Assembly: GCA_004519485.1 (NCBI GenBank)
Contig: CP038122.1
Span: 372,001 to 436,000 of the forward strand
Source: Nannochloropsis oceanica
Lineage: Eukaryota; Sar; Eustigmatophyceae; Eustigmatales; Monodopsidaceae
Reading direction: 5' to 3'
DNA length: 64,000 bases
The position numbers and the translations under genes are program-made. Each line of letters opens with the position of its first letter. The stretch's first letter is position 1. This document shows, piece after piece, positions 1 through 11,726 of the stretch. The notes beneath the pieces are model-generated. The model searched no databases. It saw nothing but the letters and a program-made list of their open reading frames with translations, and was not told the origin of the DNA.

Positions 1-1035
1 GTCGATAGTGGTGGAAGGTCCATTTCTGGTTGAAATGGTGGTGCTGGTTGTGGACGGCATTTGATGAATGCTTTGTTGAGCGCCTTTTTGTCCTTTTTCT
101 CACAAGCTCGTATGAGGTTCGGCTCACTTTGTAGAGGATTCCTGTGAGCTGGGGCAGTGGGGGGAAAAGGAATTAAAGACTTGGGTGGTGTGTAAGGGGG
201 GGGGGGGCAGAGGGCGAGCTGACTGCATCCTGCTTCCCGTCATTCCTATGTGCTTCTTTGGGACCGGAGAGGAGCGATAAGAACAGCCAAGCTTTCCACA
301 CACAAAGATTGACCGGATCAACACAAATCCAAGAAGACAGTGGCAATGCTGCTCCTGTGGACAGGGTCTGGGCGTCGGCAAGAGCGGGCCATGCAAACGC
401 AACGTCTGATAACAACGGCAACCCCAAAACTCTTGGCTCCAGCAGTTCATGTCGCCGTCGTCGTCGTCGTGGCCTCGCTGGTTGCCTGTGATCTTCCTCT
501 TATTATCCTGTTATCGTGTCTCCCAAGAGGGAAAATGGGACACATTGCTGTGGTGTATGGTGTGTACAGCGGCGGAGTTGTCGGGTTGATAGGAGTGTGA
601 GGAAGGTGGCAGAAAAGAGATCGGCCGTCGATCAGCCGGGTTTGGACGGACAAATCGCCAGCAGACATACGCCAAAGACACATGTCCATGGTCGTGCTTG
701 CTTTGGACTGCTTGTCTCTAACATTGGCAGACTAGCTAGTGACAGGGTTGACGCAGAGGAGAAGCCACAAATTAGAAGCGAGTGCTTGCCTTCGTCGCTG
801 TTTGGATATCTGGCGGGCACCCCACACCCTAAACCACGTCCGCAGTTACCTAAGGGCCGAGCACATACACACAGGCGCACCAAGTCGCATCCATAGCTAG
901 CTCACGCTCTCCATTTCCGGCTTTGCCAGGCGGCCGTAGGTTGTAAATGCTTCCTCCTCTTGCCTCGATCCAAAAACTCATGAAGCATCATTGTCTCCTG
1001 TCTCCGCCCCATCACAACACAACGCAGCACTCGAC
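1..1035. other. Intergenic, no convincing gene
   Basis: I see no supported gene here. Two edge readings are possible and unresolved: a plus-strand frame ending in TGA at 62-64, which could be the tail of a gene starting left of the window, and a minus-strand ATG at 60-58 that stays open to the window edge. Frames between 250 and 900 look random in composition and lack splice or domain signals. Confidence 0.5.
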
Positions 1036-2380
1036 ATGATGACGGTCAAGGTTTGCTTCTCGAGCTTGCTGCTCTTGGGTCTCCTCTCCTCTGCCTTGGC
1101 ATTTGTGCCGCGTCAACTCGGTACGTGGTTGGCTCATTCTGAGGGGCGAAAGAAAGAAGAAAGGACTTGTGCACGAGGTGATTGATGCCTTGATGCAAGG
1201 CGTCAGTAGAGGGCTGTGGTTAGAGTGCCAAGCGGGTCGGCATTTGCGCTCTAGAAGCTGGCTTCGGTATTGTGGACTGGCAGGGAGAGAGAGGGGATGA
1301 ATAATCCGGCCAGATATGGGACGGATCGGAGGGATAATGGCTGCAAGAGTTTGAAGACACGCGCGCACTAGCCTACGAGGATTGATATTTTCATTTCCTT
1401 CCACCCAATTCATACACAGTGCGCACGCCCCGGCAGCAACAGCGCGTGCAGGGCCGCATGCAAATGGCCTTGCCTCAGAATGCCTTGGGTAAGTGACGTG
1501 TTTGTAAGGGAAAGAAGAGCAAGGAGGGAGGGAGATAAAGAGGGCACGCCAGTCTCTCTCTGTTTGATCTTTGCGTTTGCTTTTTCCCCTCCTTGCCTGC
1601 TTGTATGGAGGTACATGTGAACAGCATCATCAGATTTATGTTTTCTTTCTTTACCATCCATTTCTCCCTCACAGCATCCCTCGGCCTCCTCCTCACTGCC
1701 TCGACGGGCCTCTACTCTCCCCCCTCGCATGCGTCCTCCCTCCCTTCCTTCTCATTGAACAACCAGGCGTTCACGAGCGCTACCCTGAGTAAGGAGGTAG
1801 AGGTTCGTCAAGGCATGTATGGCGAGTACACCGTGGAGAAGACCGGGCAGCAGGTAGGGAGGGAGGGAGGGAGGGAGGGAGAGAGGGAGGGAGAGAGGGA
1901 ATGGAGGAGGGAAGAATTGAAGGGGTATTCTTATTTTCTGTTTACCTCTGCATGTACACTACTCTCTCGTACGCCCTCTGATTGATCAATTATATGCTCA
2001 CGTTACTGTCTACACACACGTAGTTTGAGAACGCCGAAGGGACATTTAAGACGAAGGAGGAGACCGGGGAGAACAAGAACAAATACGTTGCTATCCTGGC
2101 CGTGCTTTTGATCGTAAGTATGCCTACGAAAGGACGGAAGGAGGAGGACGCAGGGACTAAGGAAGGGTAAAATAGAAGCGAGACGGTGTGTGTGGGATTA
2201 GTCGTGTCGCTAATTCAGTGTACACGTAGTGTAACGGCTGCCTCTTTTCTCTCATCCCAGCAAGATTATACCTGCACCACTCAAGTTCTCCTCCCTCCCA
2301 ACTCATCACCTTTCCATCCACTACAGGGAAGTTGCGTCATTCCCATGGCTCAATATTTCTGGTACGTCAAGGACGACTAA
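1036..2380 (+). CDS. Small plastid membrane protein with heterokont bipartite leader
   Basis: Five exons: 1036-1120, 1420-1488, 1675-1853, 2024-2113, 2327-2380; all junctions are GT-AG and the phases agree, giving 158 aa. Residues 1-24 form a signal peptide ending in SSALA followed by FVPRQL, the Ala|Phe junction typical of heterokont plastid import. A transit-like stretch and a second hydrophobic segment near residues 52-66 follow. The mature part is acidic and short (MYGEYTVEKTGQQ onward). It ends in one predicted membrane span (about residues 132-155, KYVAILAVLLIGSCVIPMAQ) and the tail YFWYVKDD. I infer a thylakoid protein, perhaps an accessory subunit of a photosynthetic complex, but I do not recognise the family. 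The donors at 1121, 1489, 1854 and 2114 are strong. Confidence is high for the gene, low for function. Confidence 0.85.
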
Positions 2381-3047
2381 ACTAGTAAGAAGAAGCAGCA
2401 TTATGTTTTGAGTGCTGAAGGAAAGGAACCATTGAGGGGTGCGTCTGGCGTGTCTCGTCAATTTAAGTTTATGTGATAGCATTTCGGGTAAGTATTTGGC
2501 ATACGAGAAGAGGGGGATAAAGCTGGTGTGTCGTGTGCGCGGCGTGGAAAGGAGTAGCTGCATGTGTGTATATGAGGGAGAATGTGGGCACATACGAGGG
2601 GCAGAAGAGCGCGTGACGATTGCATCTGAAGGGGAAAGCTTTCAAGGACAACAAGAGTAAAAAGAAAGGGATGAGCGAAAAGAAGCAGAGATAATCGTTG
2701 TCTGTTGTGACAATTAGCTTGTCGTTGCTTCATTTTTCGCTTTGCTTTCGCTCTTGCATTCGTAATAAAGGGGGAAGGAAAGGGTAGGGGAGGCCAATGA
2801 GGGCGGCAAATTTGAGGGTGCGTTGCTTAACTGCTGTATTGCCGTCGCATCAAAGCCAGCCGGTGTCGACAATAGAAATGTATGCTTCATATAGTTTTGT
2901 GTTGTTTGCATTCGCAAGACCTACTGTCCTGCTTAGTGTCCGTGGTGTGTGGCAGATGTTATGTTTTTTACTCCCTTCCCTTCATACCTCTTGCATACCA
3001 ACATAACAACCACATCGCCGCACACTCAGGCAGGCATTACATAACCC
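2381..3047. other. Intergenic, between two plus-strand genes
   Basis: This holds the 3' flank of the plastid protein gene and the promoter of the roadblock gene. An AATAAA-like motif lies near 2763. I see no coding region. Confidence 0.5.
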
Positions 3048-3653
3048 ATGGTTGCAACCGCGTCGACAAGCACCAGCATGCGCCAGGAGCCGGCTCTCGT
3101 GAAAGACACTCTCAAACGCCTTCAAAGCCTTCCGAACGTCCAACACGTCCTCATCCTCACCAAGAATGGCGTGGCCTTGCGGTCGACCCTTAGTCCGGTA
3201 CGTGTACCGCACCATCGCCACGATCCTTGTATCTCTCTCTTTGGTCTGATGCTCTGATAGAGAACGATGTGTCGATTGCGGGCGGGTGGATCATGACTGG
3301 AGGACCTTGCATGCCTGCTCCGCCGGTAGAGAAGTGCCTGGTCTTTTCTTTTTCCTATCTCCATGTTGCTGTCACGTCTGTAAGGATTTTTCTTTACTCA
3401 CTCCATCATTCTTCCTGTGCTATCCACCATTTTTCCTTCAAAATAGGCTGCGACCGTGGAAAAAGCTGCTCTGATAACAACCCTCTGTGAGCAAGCAACG
3501 ACGGTTGTGCAGGCCTTGGGAGAAGGCGGGAGGGAGGGCGGGAGCGAAGGAGGCGGACTGACTTTTTTGCGGCTGTGCAGCAAAGGCTACGAAGTAATCA
3601 TAACTCCTGACAAGGATTATTCGTTGGTGGTGGTCCGCACACGGACGGGTTGA
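3048..3653 (+). CDS. DYNLRB: Roadblock/LC7-type dynein light chain
   Basis: Two exons, 3048-3197 and 3447-3653, joined in phase 0, give 118 aa. Exon 1 carries the roadblock opening (TLKRLQSLPNVQHVLILTKNG, shown in part), and exon 2 carries the family's closing block LTFLRLCSKGYEVIITPDKD followed by YSLVVV. Animal DYNLRB proteins are about 96 aa; the extra length is an N-terminal extension plus a Gly-Arg-Glu-rich insert (residues about 74-86) made by a (GGGA)n repeat inside the exon. The family dimerises and binds dynein intermediate chains; related folds act in Ragulator and GTPase regulation. Which role applies here cannot be told from sequence. If the host is a non-flagellate eustigmatophyte, a cytoplasmic dynein or GTPase role is more likely than an axonemal one. 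Confidence 0.9.
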
Positions 3654-4145
3654 GATAAGTTGGGAAAGAGACAGAAGGATGTTGACAGGCCAACATTGCA
3701 CATGAGAAATAACATCACGAACGATGGTATGTAAGGAATGCACGTGTGGACGGACGCATTCTTTTTTCGTTCGAGTTAGCAATGGTTTGGACAGAGTGGT
3801 CCTGCTTTCGGTCGCTATGGTCGTCGAGTGCCTCCAGCAGGCGCAACTGCAAGCCACTTATTCATTCCTTCGCTGGGCTTGATCTTCAGTCATGAAATCC
3901 CCACAGGTGTCATAAAGACCGCAATCTCATGCACGTCACTTGACCATCAGAATCATAAGGTTCAAAAATCAATTTTAATCGAGCCACAACACCACATTCA
4001 AGGCCCTTTTCAAGACATAACCAGACCCCATAACAGCCAACATATCACTCTATCTTGATTTATTTATTTGTTTTACAATTTTTATTCTACTTTCTTGTTT
4101 TTTCCTTTCCCCCCTCCCCTGAAAACCCACGCTCCGCTGCCTTAT
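3654..4145. other. Convergent intergenic region
   Basis: This lies between the 3' ends of the roadblock and NECAP genes. It is AT-rich near 4000-4080 and probably contains both polyadenylation regions. I see no gene. Confidence 0.5.
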
Positions 4146-5255
4146 CTACCCTACAAAATCGCTCCATTCGTCGACGGACGGTTGCTTTTCGAACCTCGAC
4201 GCAAGAAAGGTAGGAGCGGAGGCCGTGTTGGAGTCTGTCGGGGGAGAGCCAGGCACAGCGATTATGTGGGGACCTGCCGGCGGAGGAGGCAATAAGGGGG
4301 CCACGATCGAGCCTTGTTCACCGACCTTTAAGGTCGTCCGCTCCCGCTTTTTCTCCTCTGTGCTCCCCCTGCCGCTGCCGCTGCCCTCTCCTCGATAAGG
4401 TCTGTCAATCGCATGCATAAAATTTAGCTTGATTTTCTCCCCTTCCTTGAGTCGCAGATCCCCTAGCAATGGTGGTAGGGACTTTATCTCGCCCCCTCCT
4501 CCTCCTCCTCCTCCTCCTCCTCCTCCTCCTCCTTCTCCTCCTCCTGTCCCCTCCCCCCCTCCCCCGCCCTCTCCCCCCCCTTCTCCCTTATCCTCCCTCA
4601 CCCGCCCCTTCCTCACTCTCTCGTCCATCTCCCTTGTCCGACAGTTCGCGAGTTCCATTCGCGCATTATACGAGACCATGTCCTCCAACAATGCCTTGAG
4701 GTCAAAGGCATCACTCCTTTCCCTAAAGCCAATCGCGATAAAAACGTGCCTGTTTTTATCCACAACTTTGATGACGAAATACCTGGAGGAGTCCACGACG
4801 GGAATGAAGAAACTGTCCAGCGGATTCTTTATTTTTTTATTGGTGAGGAGTGTAATGGGGCATTCTGCAAACAGGACGTGATCCGGTTGATAGATACGGA
4901 GAAATAGCTCGGCGTCTCCTCGTTGAAATGCTTTTAGGTACCCCGTCAAGAGAGGGTTGGGCAGGTTCAGGTCCTCGGCCCGATAGCCTTTGGCGGTGAC
5001 CAGGCGGGGAACGGCATAGACAAAGACTTCGCGGAGATGCAGGCGTAGTTGTTCCACGATGGGCAGGGGTGGTTCGGGGTCGCTTGGGGGGGAAGAGGAA
5101 GGGGCGATGATGGTTGTGCTGGAGATGGTAGATGGAGGTGAAGAGGAAGGAAGAGGGAGAGAAGGAGTAGAAGAAGAAGAAGGACGAGGAGGAGAAGGAC
5201 GAGGAGGAGGAGGAGGGGCCGGAGGAGGAGGGGTGGTGCTGACGCCGTCTGCCAT
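4146..5255 (-). CDS. NECAP: NECAP-like clathrin adaptor accessory protein
   Basis: A single exon of 369 aa on the minus strand, start ATG at 5255-5253. An N-terminal Pro/Ser-rich stretch (about 1-65) precedes the PHear (DUF1681) fold: EVFVYAVP, the glycine-tyrosine motif KGYRAEDLNL, VDSSRYFVIKV, and IGFRERSDAFDLKALLED match NECAP1/2 block by block, and LKEGEKIKLN closes the domain. A Gly/Glu run from a (TCC)n repeat interrupts the domain just before that block. The C terminus contains WSDF, a WxxF motif of the type by which NECAPs bind the AP-1/AP-2 appendage (known for the family). Likely role: clathrin-coated vesicle formation at membranes. An in-frame frame continues upstream of the chosen ATG, but the domain does not need it. 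Head-to-head with ELP1. Confidence 0.92.
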   Translation of the reverse strand: MADGVSTTPPPPAPPPPPRPSPPRPSSSSTPSLPLPSSSPPSTISSTTIIAPSSSPPSDPEPPLPIVEQLRLHLREVFVYAVPRLVTAKGYRAEDLNLPNPLLTGYLKAFQRGDAELFLRIYQPDHVLFAECPITLLTNKKIKNPLDSFFIPVVDSSRYFVIKVVDKNRHVFIAIGFRERSDAFDLKALLEDMVSYNARMELANCRTREMDERVRKGRVREDKGEGGGEGGGGGEGTGGGEGGGGGGGGGGGGGGEIKSLPPLLGDLRLKEGEKIKLNFMHAIDRPYRGEGSGSGRGSTEEKKRERTTLKVGEQGSIVAPLLPPPPAGPHIIAVPGSPPTDSNTASAPTFLASRFEKQPSVDEWSDFVG

Positions 5256-5724
5256 GGCTTGGCCCTGAGGGGTTCGGAGAGGAGGGAGGGAGGGTGAGAT
5301 TGGGGAAGGGTGGGGCTTGATGGAGCGGGGACTTGATTTCACTCGGTCAGAATGCAGGCCCGAGGAAGAAGGCGGGTGGGAAAGATGCAGATGTAGCTGT
5401 CCTTGAGATCTTCTCGAATTCACACTTAGGGCGGAATGAAAATGTATTTTTTGACGGAATCGCAAGCGCGGAGAAGCAGACTATATCGTCGGACTGATGT
5501 GCTGGCGATCGATGCATTGATTTTGTGTGGCCTGCCCTGTGTGTCCTACGTGTAGCCAGCCACGTTGCGACGATAATTATCGTGAGAGGTATTTGAAGGA
5601 GCTCTGGCACTAGTAACATACTGTGGTTTGTGTGGGTCGTCTGCATCGAAAAATAATCATGATTGCTTTTTCCTGACCTCCTCACCCTCCCCCCTCACCC
5701 CCCCCTTCTCACACAGCCGCTACC
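5256..5724. promoter_or_regulatory. Divergent promoter region, NECAP / ELP1
   Basis: 469 bp separates the two start codons of oppositely transcribed genes, so both promoters must lie here. The stretch 5690-5710 is pyrimidine-rich just before the ELP1 ATG. No TATA box is evident to me. Confidence 0.4.
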
Positions 5725-8700
5725 ATGCGAAACCTCGTCCTCTTACGAGACGAGCGCCGACGACACATTAACGAGGACCATGCATCTGCTGCAGATGCTG
5801 CAGATGCCACGGTGGCCTTGGCCATTGACCCGGTGCAAGGCGTAGGGTACCTTTTGCTGCCCACCGGTGTGCTCCTTGCCTGTGCCGCTGACGCCAGCCT
5901 GCTCCACCACCATCAGCAACAACATAAACAACAACAACAAAGCAGCATCCTGTGGTCCATTCCTCTTCTTCCTTTCGAGGAAACCAACAGCAAGGAATGG
6001 CTTGGGGCGTTTTATCTGGCCGAGCAACACGTCGTCCTGTGCGTGGCCGCGTCGGGAGAGATGGTGACAGTAGACTGTGATAGCCGAGAGGCCTCTCTCC
6101 TCGGGATGATAGACAGTGGGATTTTTGCCGCCAGTCTCAGCCCAGACGAAGAGCTCCTTGTCTTTCTCACTGGGAATGAAACGTTGCTTTGCTTGGCACC
6201 GGCGGATTTGGAGGTCTTGCATGAAACTAAATTGGCGTACCCCTTAACCATCAGCAGCAGCTGTAGTGGCAATAATAAAGCATGGCCGCATTTGAGTTGG
6301 CGTGGTGATGGACAGTTTCTCGTGGTGTTGGGGGAGGAATGGGCGATGGAAAAAGAAGGAGCTAACCGAGGAAAGAAGCTGCTGCAGCAGGGGACGCAGC
6401 AGCAGGAGGAACGACGACGACGATGGCAAGTGCGCATATACGAAAGGGGGGAACAAGGTCTATTGATGCACGCCTTGGGACGACACGAAGATAACACCCC
6501 CGTGGAAGGTTTGGAGGGAAGGGCGGTAGCATGGGCAACGGATGGTAGCTTGATAGCAGCCGTGCAGCAGAGCAAAAGTGGAGGAGGAGGGAAGCAGGTG
6601 GTTTTTTTTGAACGGAATGGATTGAGGCATCGGGAATTTGCCTTGAGAGCGGCGGGGATGGGGGGGGGGGGCAGGGGAGAGGATACGGTCAGCTTCATGA
6701 CTTGGAACGCGGACACGTCATTGCTGGCTTTATGTTTGCAGGGAGCAGGGAGGGGGGGAGGGAGGGAAGGAGGGTGGGGGCCCAGCCGCGTACAGATATG
6801 GCACAGGAGTAATTATCATTGGTACTTAAAGCAAGAGGTTCGCCTTCTCCCCTCCTCCACCATTTCCCCCCTCCCTCCTTCCTCCTCTTCTTCCACCTAC
6901 CCGGAAGTAGCTTGTCTTCGCTTTGATGCGGAGAAACCTGAACGATTGCACATTGTATCGACCTTTACCACCAGTAGCAGCAGCACCACCACCCCCACCC
7001 CTTCTAAATTCCACTCTTCCTCCTCTTTGTGTGTCGAATGGCGTTCCCTTGACATAGCCTGGGAGCACTGCGTCTCCACCTCGAGCCATCGACAAACAGC
7101 AGCAGTGGTAGATGGCGATGAGATCCTCCTCACGTCCCTTGGGGTAGCCGTCGTCCCCCCTCCAATGTGGGGGCAGAAACTCACGATGAGCGGGACCAAG
7201 AAGCAAGGAGGGGGGAAGGGAGTGGAGGGGGTTGCTGGTGGCTCTGGCAGTCCTTCGAGGGTGGTGTCTGAGGGAGGGGAGGAGGAGGGGGGAGAGGGAG
7301 GGTGGGAGGGAGGGACAGCTGGAGTGGTGAATGCAGTGGTATTTACAAGCTGTCTGGTCAAACCCTTGAAATACTTTCCTCTCGGGGGAGAAACAAGAGC
7401 AGCAGCAGCAGTAGCAGGAGCCGCTGCAGAAGGAGGAAGAGGAGGAGGAAGGAAGGGAGGGAGACAACCAGTTACCTATATGGCGTGTTTGCTCTCCACG
7501 GGTGGGGTGCAGATTTATAGAGAAACGTGTGGCTCGATTTTCCGGGAGGTAGGTGGTGTCACCTTCCTACCCTGCCCTCCTTTCCTCCCTCCTTCCCTCC
7601 CTCCTTACTCTCGTCTCTCCTTTCCGTCTTCGCCTGACTCTCTCCCTCTCTCCCTCCCTTTCTCCCGCAGGGTCATCAAGAGCATGTGCTTGTCGAGTTC
7701 GTCTGCTCCTTTTGCCACCCCTCCCTCCTCGATGTGAGACAGTTCGCTCTTTTGGCCTCCAAGAGGGAGAGAGAGAGGGAGGGGAGGAGGGTGGAGGAAG
7801 AGGAGGAGGAGGAGGACTTGTCGTTGTTGGCAGTGAGGTGGGACGTCGGAAGGCAGGAGGACGTGTTGGTAGAGGTGTCCTTCACCCCTCCCCCGGGGAG
7901 CAGCAGCAGCAATCCCTCTTTCTCCTCTTTCACTTCAGTCTCCCTGAGTGTGAACATCATCACCCTTCAAGAAGACAACAAGAGCAGCAGCAGCAGCAGC
8001 AGCCCTCCACCTTCTCCTCCTCCACGCATTCTTCGCCTTCAGCCATGGGGTGGCCAAGAACGAAGCAGCGCCCTCATCGAGACGGATGAGGGGCACATAT
8101 ACAAATACTCTTGTCACCCTCGAGGGGGAGGAAGGGGAGGAGGAAAAGGAGGAGGGAGGGAGGGAGGGAGTGTGGTCAGGCCACTGGTAACGCTGTTGGA
8201 GCCATGTCCGTGGGTGGCGCCGTTGGAACGTCTAGGTGGGGGTGAGGGAGGGAAGGGGGTGATGGTGGTGGGGCTGTCCGGGCGCTCACGTCTTTATTTC
8301 GGGGAGCACCTAGCCTGGGATGGTGTGGCGTCCGTCCTCATCAATCACGCGTTTGGCTTCGTGTTGTTCTTGACGCTGGGGACACGGCCGTTGTTGAAGT
8401 TTATCTCCTTCCGTGCCTTGGCCAGATTGGACGTCATGGGAGGAAGCGAGGGAGGGATCGCAGGGATGGAAGGAGGGCTGGAAGGAGGGAGGGCTGTCGA
8501 GAGAGGGGCCCGGTTGGTGGCGTCTCTCGCTTCCTCTCCCTCCGTCCTCCTCCAATTACCCCGTGGGAATGTGGAGGAGATTTCACCCCACCCTATGGTG
8601 CTACAACAGGCGGCACGAATGCTGGATGCTCGGAGGTACGGCCAAGCGTTTGCGACGTTAAGACGTCATCGGCTCAATTTGAATTTTATGATTGATTACG

Positions 8701-9217
8701 CCCCTGGAATTTTCGAGAAGGGAGTGAGGGAATTTGTAGTGCCTCAAATGATGAGTTTGGAAGGAGGGGGAAGAGAGAGGGGGAGGGCGACGGTGAGGAG
8801 GAGGAAGAGGGAGGACATGAACATTTTCCTGTCAGCAGTGGATGATGGGGATTGCTTGGGGAGGGAGGGAGGGAGGGGGATGGGGAGGGAGGGGAGGGGT
8901 GGGTGGTGTTTAGAGACGCATGTGGAGGGTGAAGAGGAAGGAGAGAAAGATGGGGAGGACGGGGATGAGGAGGAATTGCCGTCGTGGTTTCCGCATGGCA
9001 AGAGAAATCAAGTGTGTGAGATGGTGAGGGAGGCGTTGTCAGAGAGGATGGAGGGAGGGAGGGAGGGAGGGAGGGAGGGAGGGCAACCGCAGGAGGTTCA
9101 CATGATGGAGTGTGTATTGACCTCCCTTGCTCATCAATCCCCTCCTCGTTTTGAAGAAGCTCTGAAGTTCCTGAGGGAGGCCGCAACTGAGGGCGGGAAG
9201 GAGGGACGGCAACAAAG

Positions 9218-9251
<34 letters not shown>

Positions 9252-11100
9252 CACAGCAACAGCAGCAGCCACAGCAGCACCAACAGCACCAACATCCACC
9301 TCAAGGGCGAGCTGGCGAGCAGGCTCCTCAAGTACCTCGCGTTTTTCACGGATATGGATGCCCTGTACCGCGTTGCCTTGGGCATGTATGATGTGACCCT
9401 TGCAAGAGCTATTGGACGGTTAAGTCCCAAGATGGATCCCAGGGAGTATTTGCCGTTCCTGGAGGAGGTGGAAGAAAAATTGATGGGGACGGAGGGAGGT
9501 AGCGTGGGAGGAGGAGGAGGGGGAGGAGGAGGAGGGTGGAGAGGCAAGGTTATGATCGATCTCTTCTTGGGAAGACCGGAGAGGGCCTTGAAGGTCATGG
9601 CGGAGGAAGGGAGGGAGGGCAGGGTGGAGGGGGGGGGGCAGGAAGGGGTAGTGGAGGAGGAGGTGGTGAGCCTAGCACAAAAGCATAAATTGGAAGAGCA
9701 AGCGGTCAAGTGGTTCAAATGGGAGAACTTTCCGAGTGTGAATGAGAGGTTGATGGCGGTGTGGGCGGAGGGCTTGAAGGAGGAAGGGCAGTGGCAGCAA
9801 GCACTGGTGGTGTTTTTGGCAATGGTCAGGAGGAGGGGAGCGAGGAAGGGAGCGAGGGAAGGAGGGGCATGGTTGTTGAAGGCTGCGGAGTGTGCGAGGT
9901 CTCTGGGTGATTGGCGGTTGGCATTGACGCTGGTCGCACGTGTGGAGGAGGAGGAGGGAGGGAGGGAGGGAGGGAGGGGAGGAGGGGGGGGGAGGAGGAA
10001 CTGAAAGCATTAGTGATGGGAAGGTGGCACTGTCCCTTTCCCGTCCTCCCCCTCCTTCTCTTGTCCAGACCTGGGCTCGCCATTTTGTGGCGTTTTTTTT
10101 GGGAGGGGTGGAAGGAGGGAGGGAGGGGAAAGAACGCCTGAAAGAGGGGGCGCGCGTGTGTTTGGAGTACTTGAATGACGTGGAGGGAGGGGTGGCTGCG
10201 TTGGTCAAAGCGGGAGAATGGAAGGAGGCGATGCGGGAGGCAAGGAAGGGAGGGAGGAAGGATATGATCGAAACCGACGTCTGGGCTGGTGTGAAGGAGG
10301 GGGAGGAGGAGATGAAGGGATGGATCAAGGGAGGGAAGGAGAGATGGAAGGAGGGAGGGGAGGAGTTGAGAGTGTTGGCGGGGAAGATTGAGAGGGAGGA
10401 GAAGGAGAAGGAGGAGGCGGAGAGGGAGAGGAGGCGGAGGGTGGGATTGGAGGGAGGAGGAAAGGAGGGTGAGGAAGGGAGTGTGTTTTCGGCTATGACG
10501 AATGAGACGATGACCAGTGTCGTCACTGATGCCTCCTTCCGCTCAGGTACATCCTCGCATGCCTCCTCCCACTCACGGCTAACCTGGACACTACCCGGAA
10601 GTATCAGAAGTAGCAGCAGCAGCAGCAGCAGGTACAACAGCAGTGGCACCAGCACCGTTGGCTTCGGCGTAGCGTCTCAAATGGGGGGGGAGGGCGGGGG
10701 GGAGGGAGGGTTACAGGACCGCCAACAGCAGCAGCAACGGCGAACGAAGAAGGCCAAGAGGAAGATCAAACTGACGTTACGGGAGGAGGAGGAGAGGCTG
10801 AGGAATGCGTTGCTGGGTCGTCGGCCCGGGGAAAAAGAGATGGAAGAGGTGAGGGACCTTGTGGATGCGCTGCTGTTACTAAATGACATGAAGGCAGCGG
10901 GCACATTGGTGTGTCTTCTGAGTGCGTATGTGCAGGAGATTGCGGCCCATCCTCTTCCTCCTCCTCCACCCCCGGTGGGGGCCAAAACAGAGGTGGAGGG
11001 AGGAAAGGAGGGGGAGGGAGTGGGGGAAGGCGGGGGGGAGGAAGGCTTGATGGGCCTGTTTGACAAGATATTCGCGGCTTATCGTTTTTTAGAGGGGTAA
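5725..11100 (+). CDS. ELP1: Elongator complex protein 1 (IKAP/ELP1)
   Basis: Scaffold subunit of Elongator, which modifies wobble uridines of tRNA. It opens with MRNLVLLRDE, as ELP1 proteins do. Exons: 5725-7548 and 7671 to about 9941, then 10069-11100, about 1708 aa in this model. Exon 1 encodes WD40 propellers. Exon 2 encodes the alpha-solenoid, with YAPGIFEKGVREFV, the ALKFLREA helix and LARAIGRLSPKMDPREYLPF matching the family's PKEYLPFL block. Exon 3 has the final helices (AGEWKEAMREAR, IETDV), a basic patch (RRTKKAKRK) like the tRNA-binding region, and the C-terminal dimerisation helices. The family is usually about 1330 aa; the excess is Gly/Arg/Glu, Ser and Gln runs from simple repeats. 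The second intron is the weak point: a GTGGAG donor near 9942 keeps phase, but the exact site is uncertain. Confidence 0.92.
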
Positions 11101-11726
11101 AGAAGGGAGGGAGCAAGGTGGAGGGAGGAAGATGGGTAGAGGAAGCAGTGAATGAAATGAAACATGAAGTATTATGACGGGCAATACGACCAAATAAATT
11201 AAATTCTGGTGAATCCAAAGGAACCAAAAGAATGCCGATATCACACCCGCCGCACAGCGAGTCAGGAGGGAGGTCAAGCACATGGTGTATACATTAATAT
11301 GGTTGGCCTGTTTCGTCTTTCCTTTCTCTTCATGCTCGCCGTTGTTGTAGTTGTCGTCAGTGTTTTCTTTGTGAGCGTTGTTTAGCCTTTGTTAATTATC
11401 GATTCTCTCGTTACGTTGTGTTGGGCGGGGGGGAAAGTTGTGTGTATTCCATGGCAGCCTTCTTCATTTAGTCGCTGGTATCATAAATATTATCCTTCCC
11501 TATCAATCTAATTCCTTTGCTTGTCCACCTCGCCCTCCCTCTCTTTCTTCTCTTCTAACTCCACGTTTCTCTACTTGTATCCCCCCCCACCAGTGTTGCC
11601 CCCCCCCCCCCCGACTTTCCCACATACAAAGAAAGGGAGGGATGGAAGGTGAATGCTCTTACCCTTTTAACCCCTCCTGGACGTAAAAATAGGGGAAGGG
11701 ATGGACGGTGGGCCCTCTTCTCCTTT
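11101..11726. other. Convergent intergenic region
   Basis: This is the 3' flank of ELP1 and of the minus-strand lumen protein gene. It contains an AATAAA-like stretch at 11193 and C- and G-homopolymers near 11430 and 11600. I see no gene. Confidence 0.5.

Noticed and set aside
516-896. 126-codon plus frame
   Set aside because: No domain, no coding bias, no splice context.
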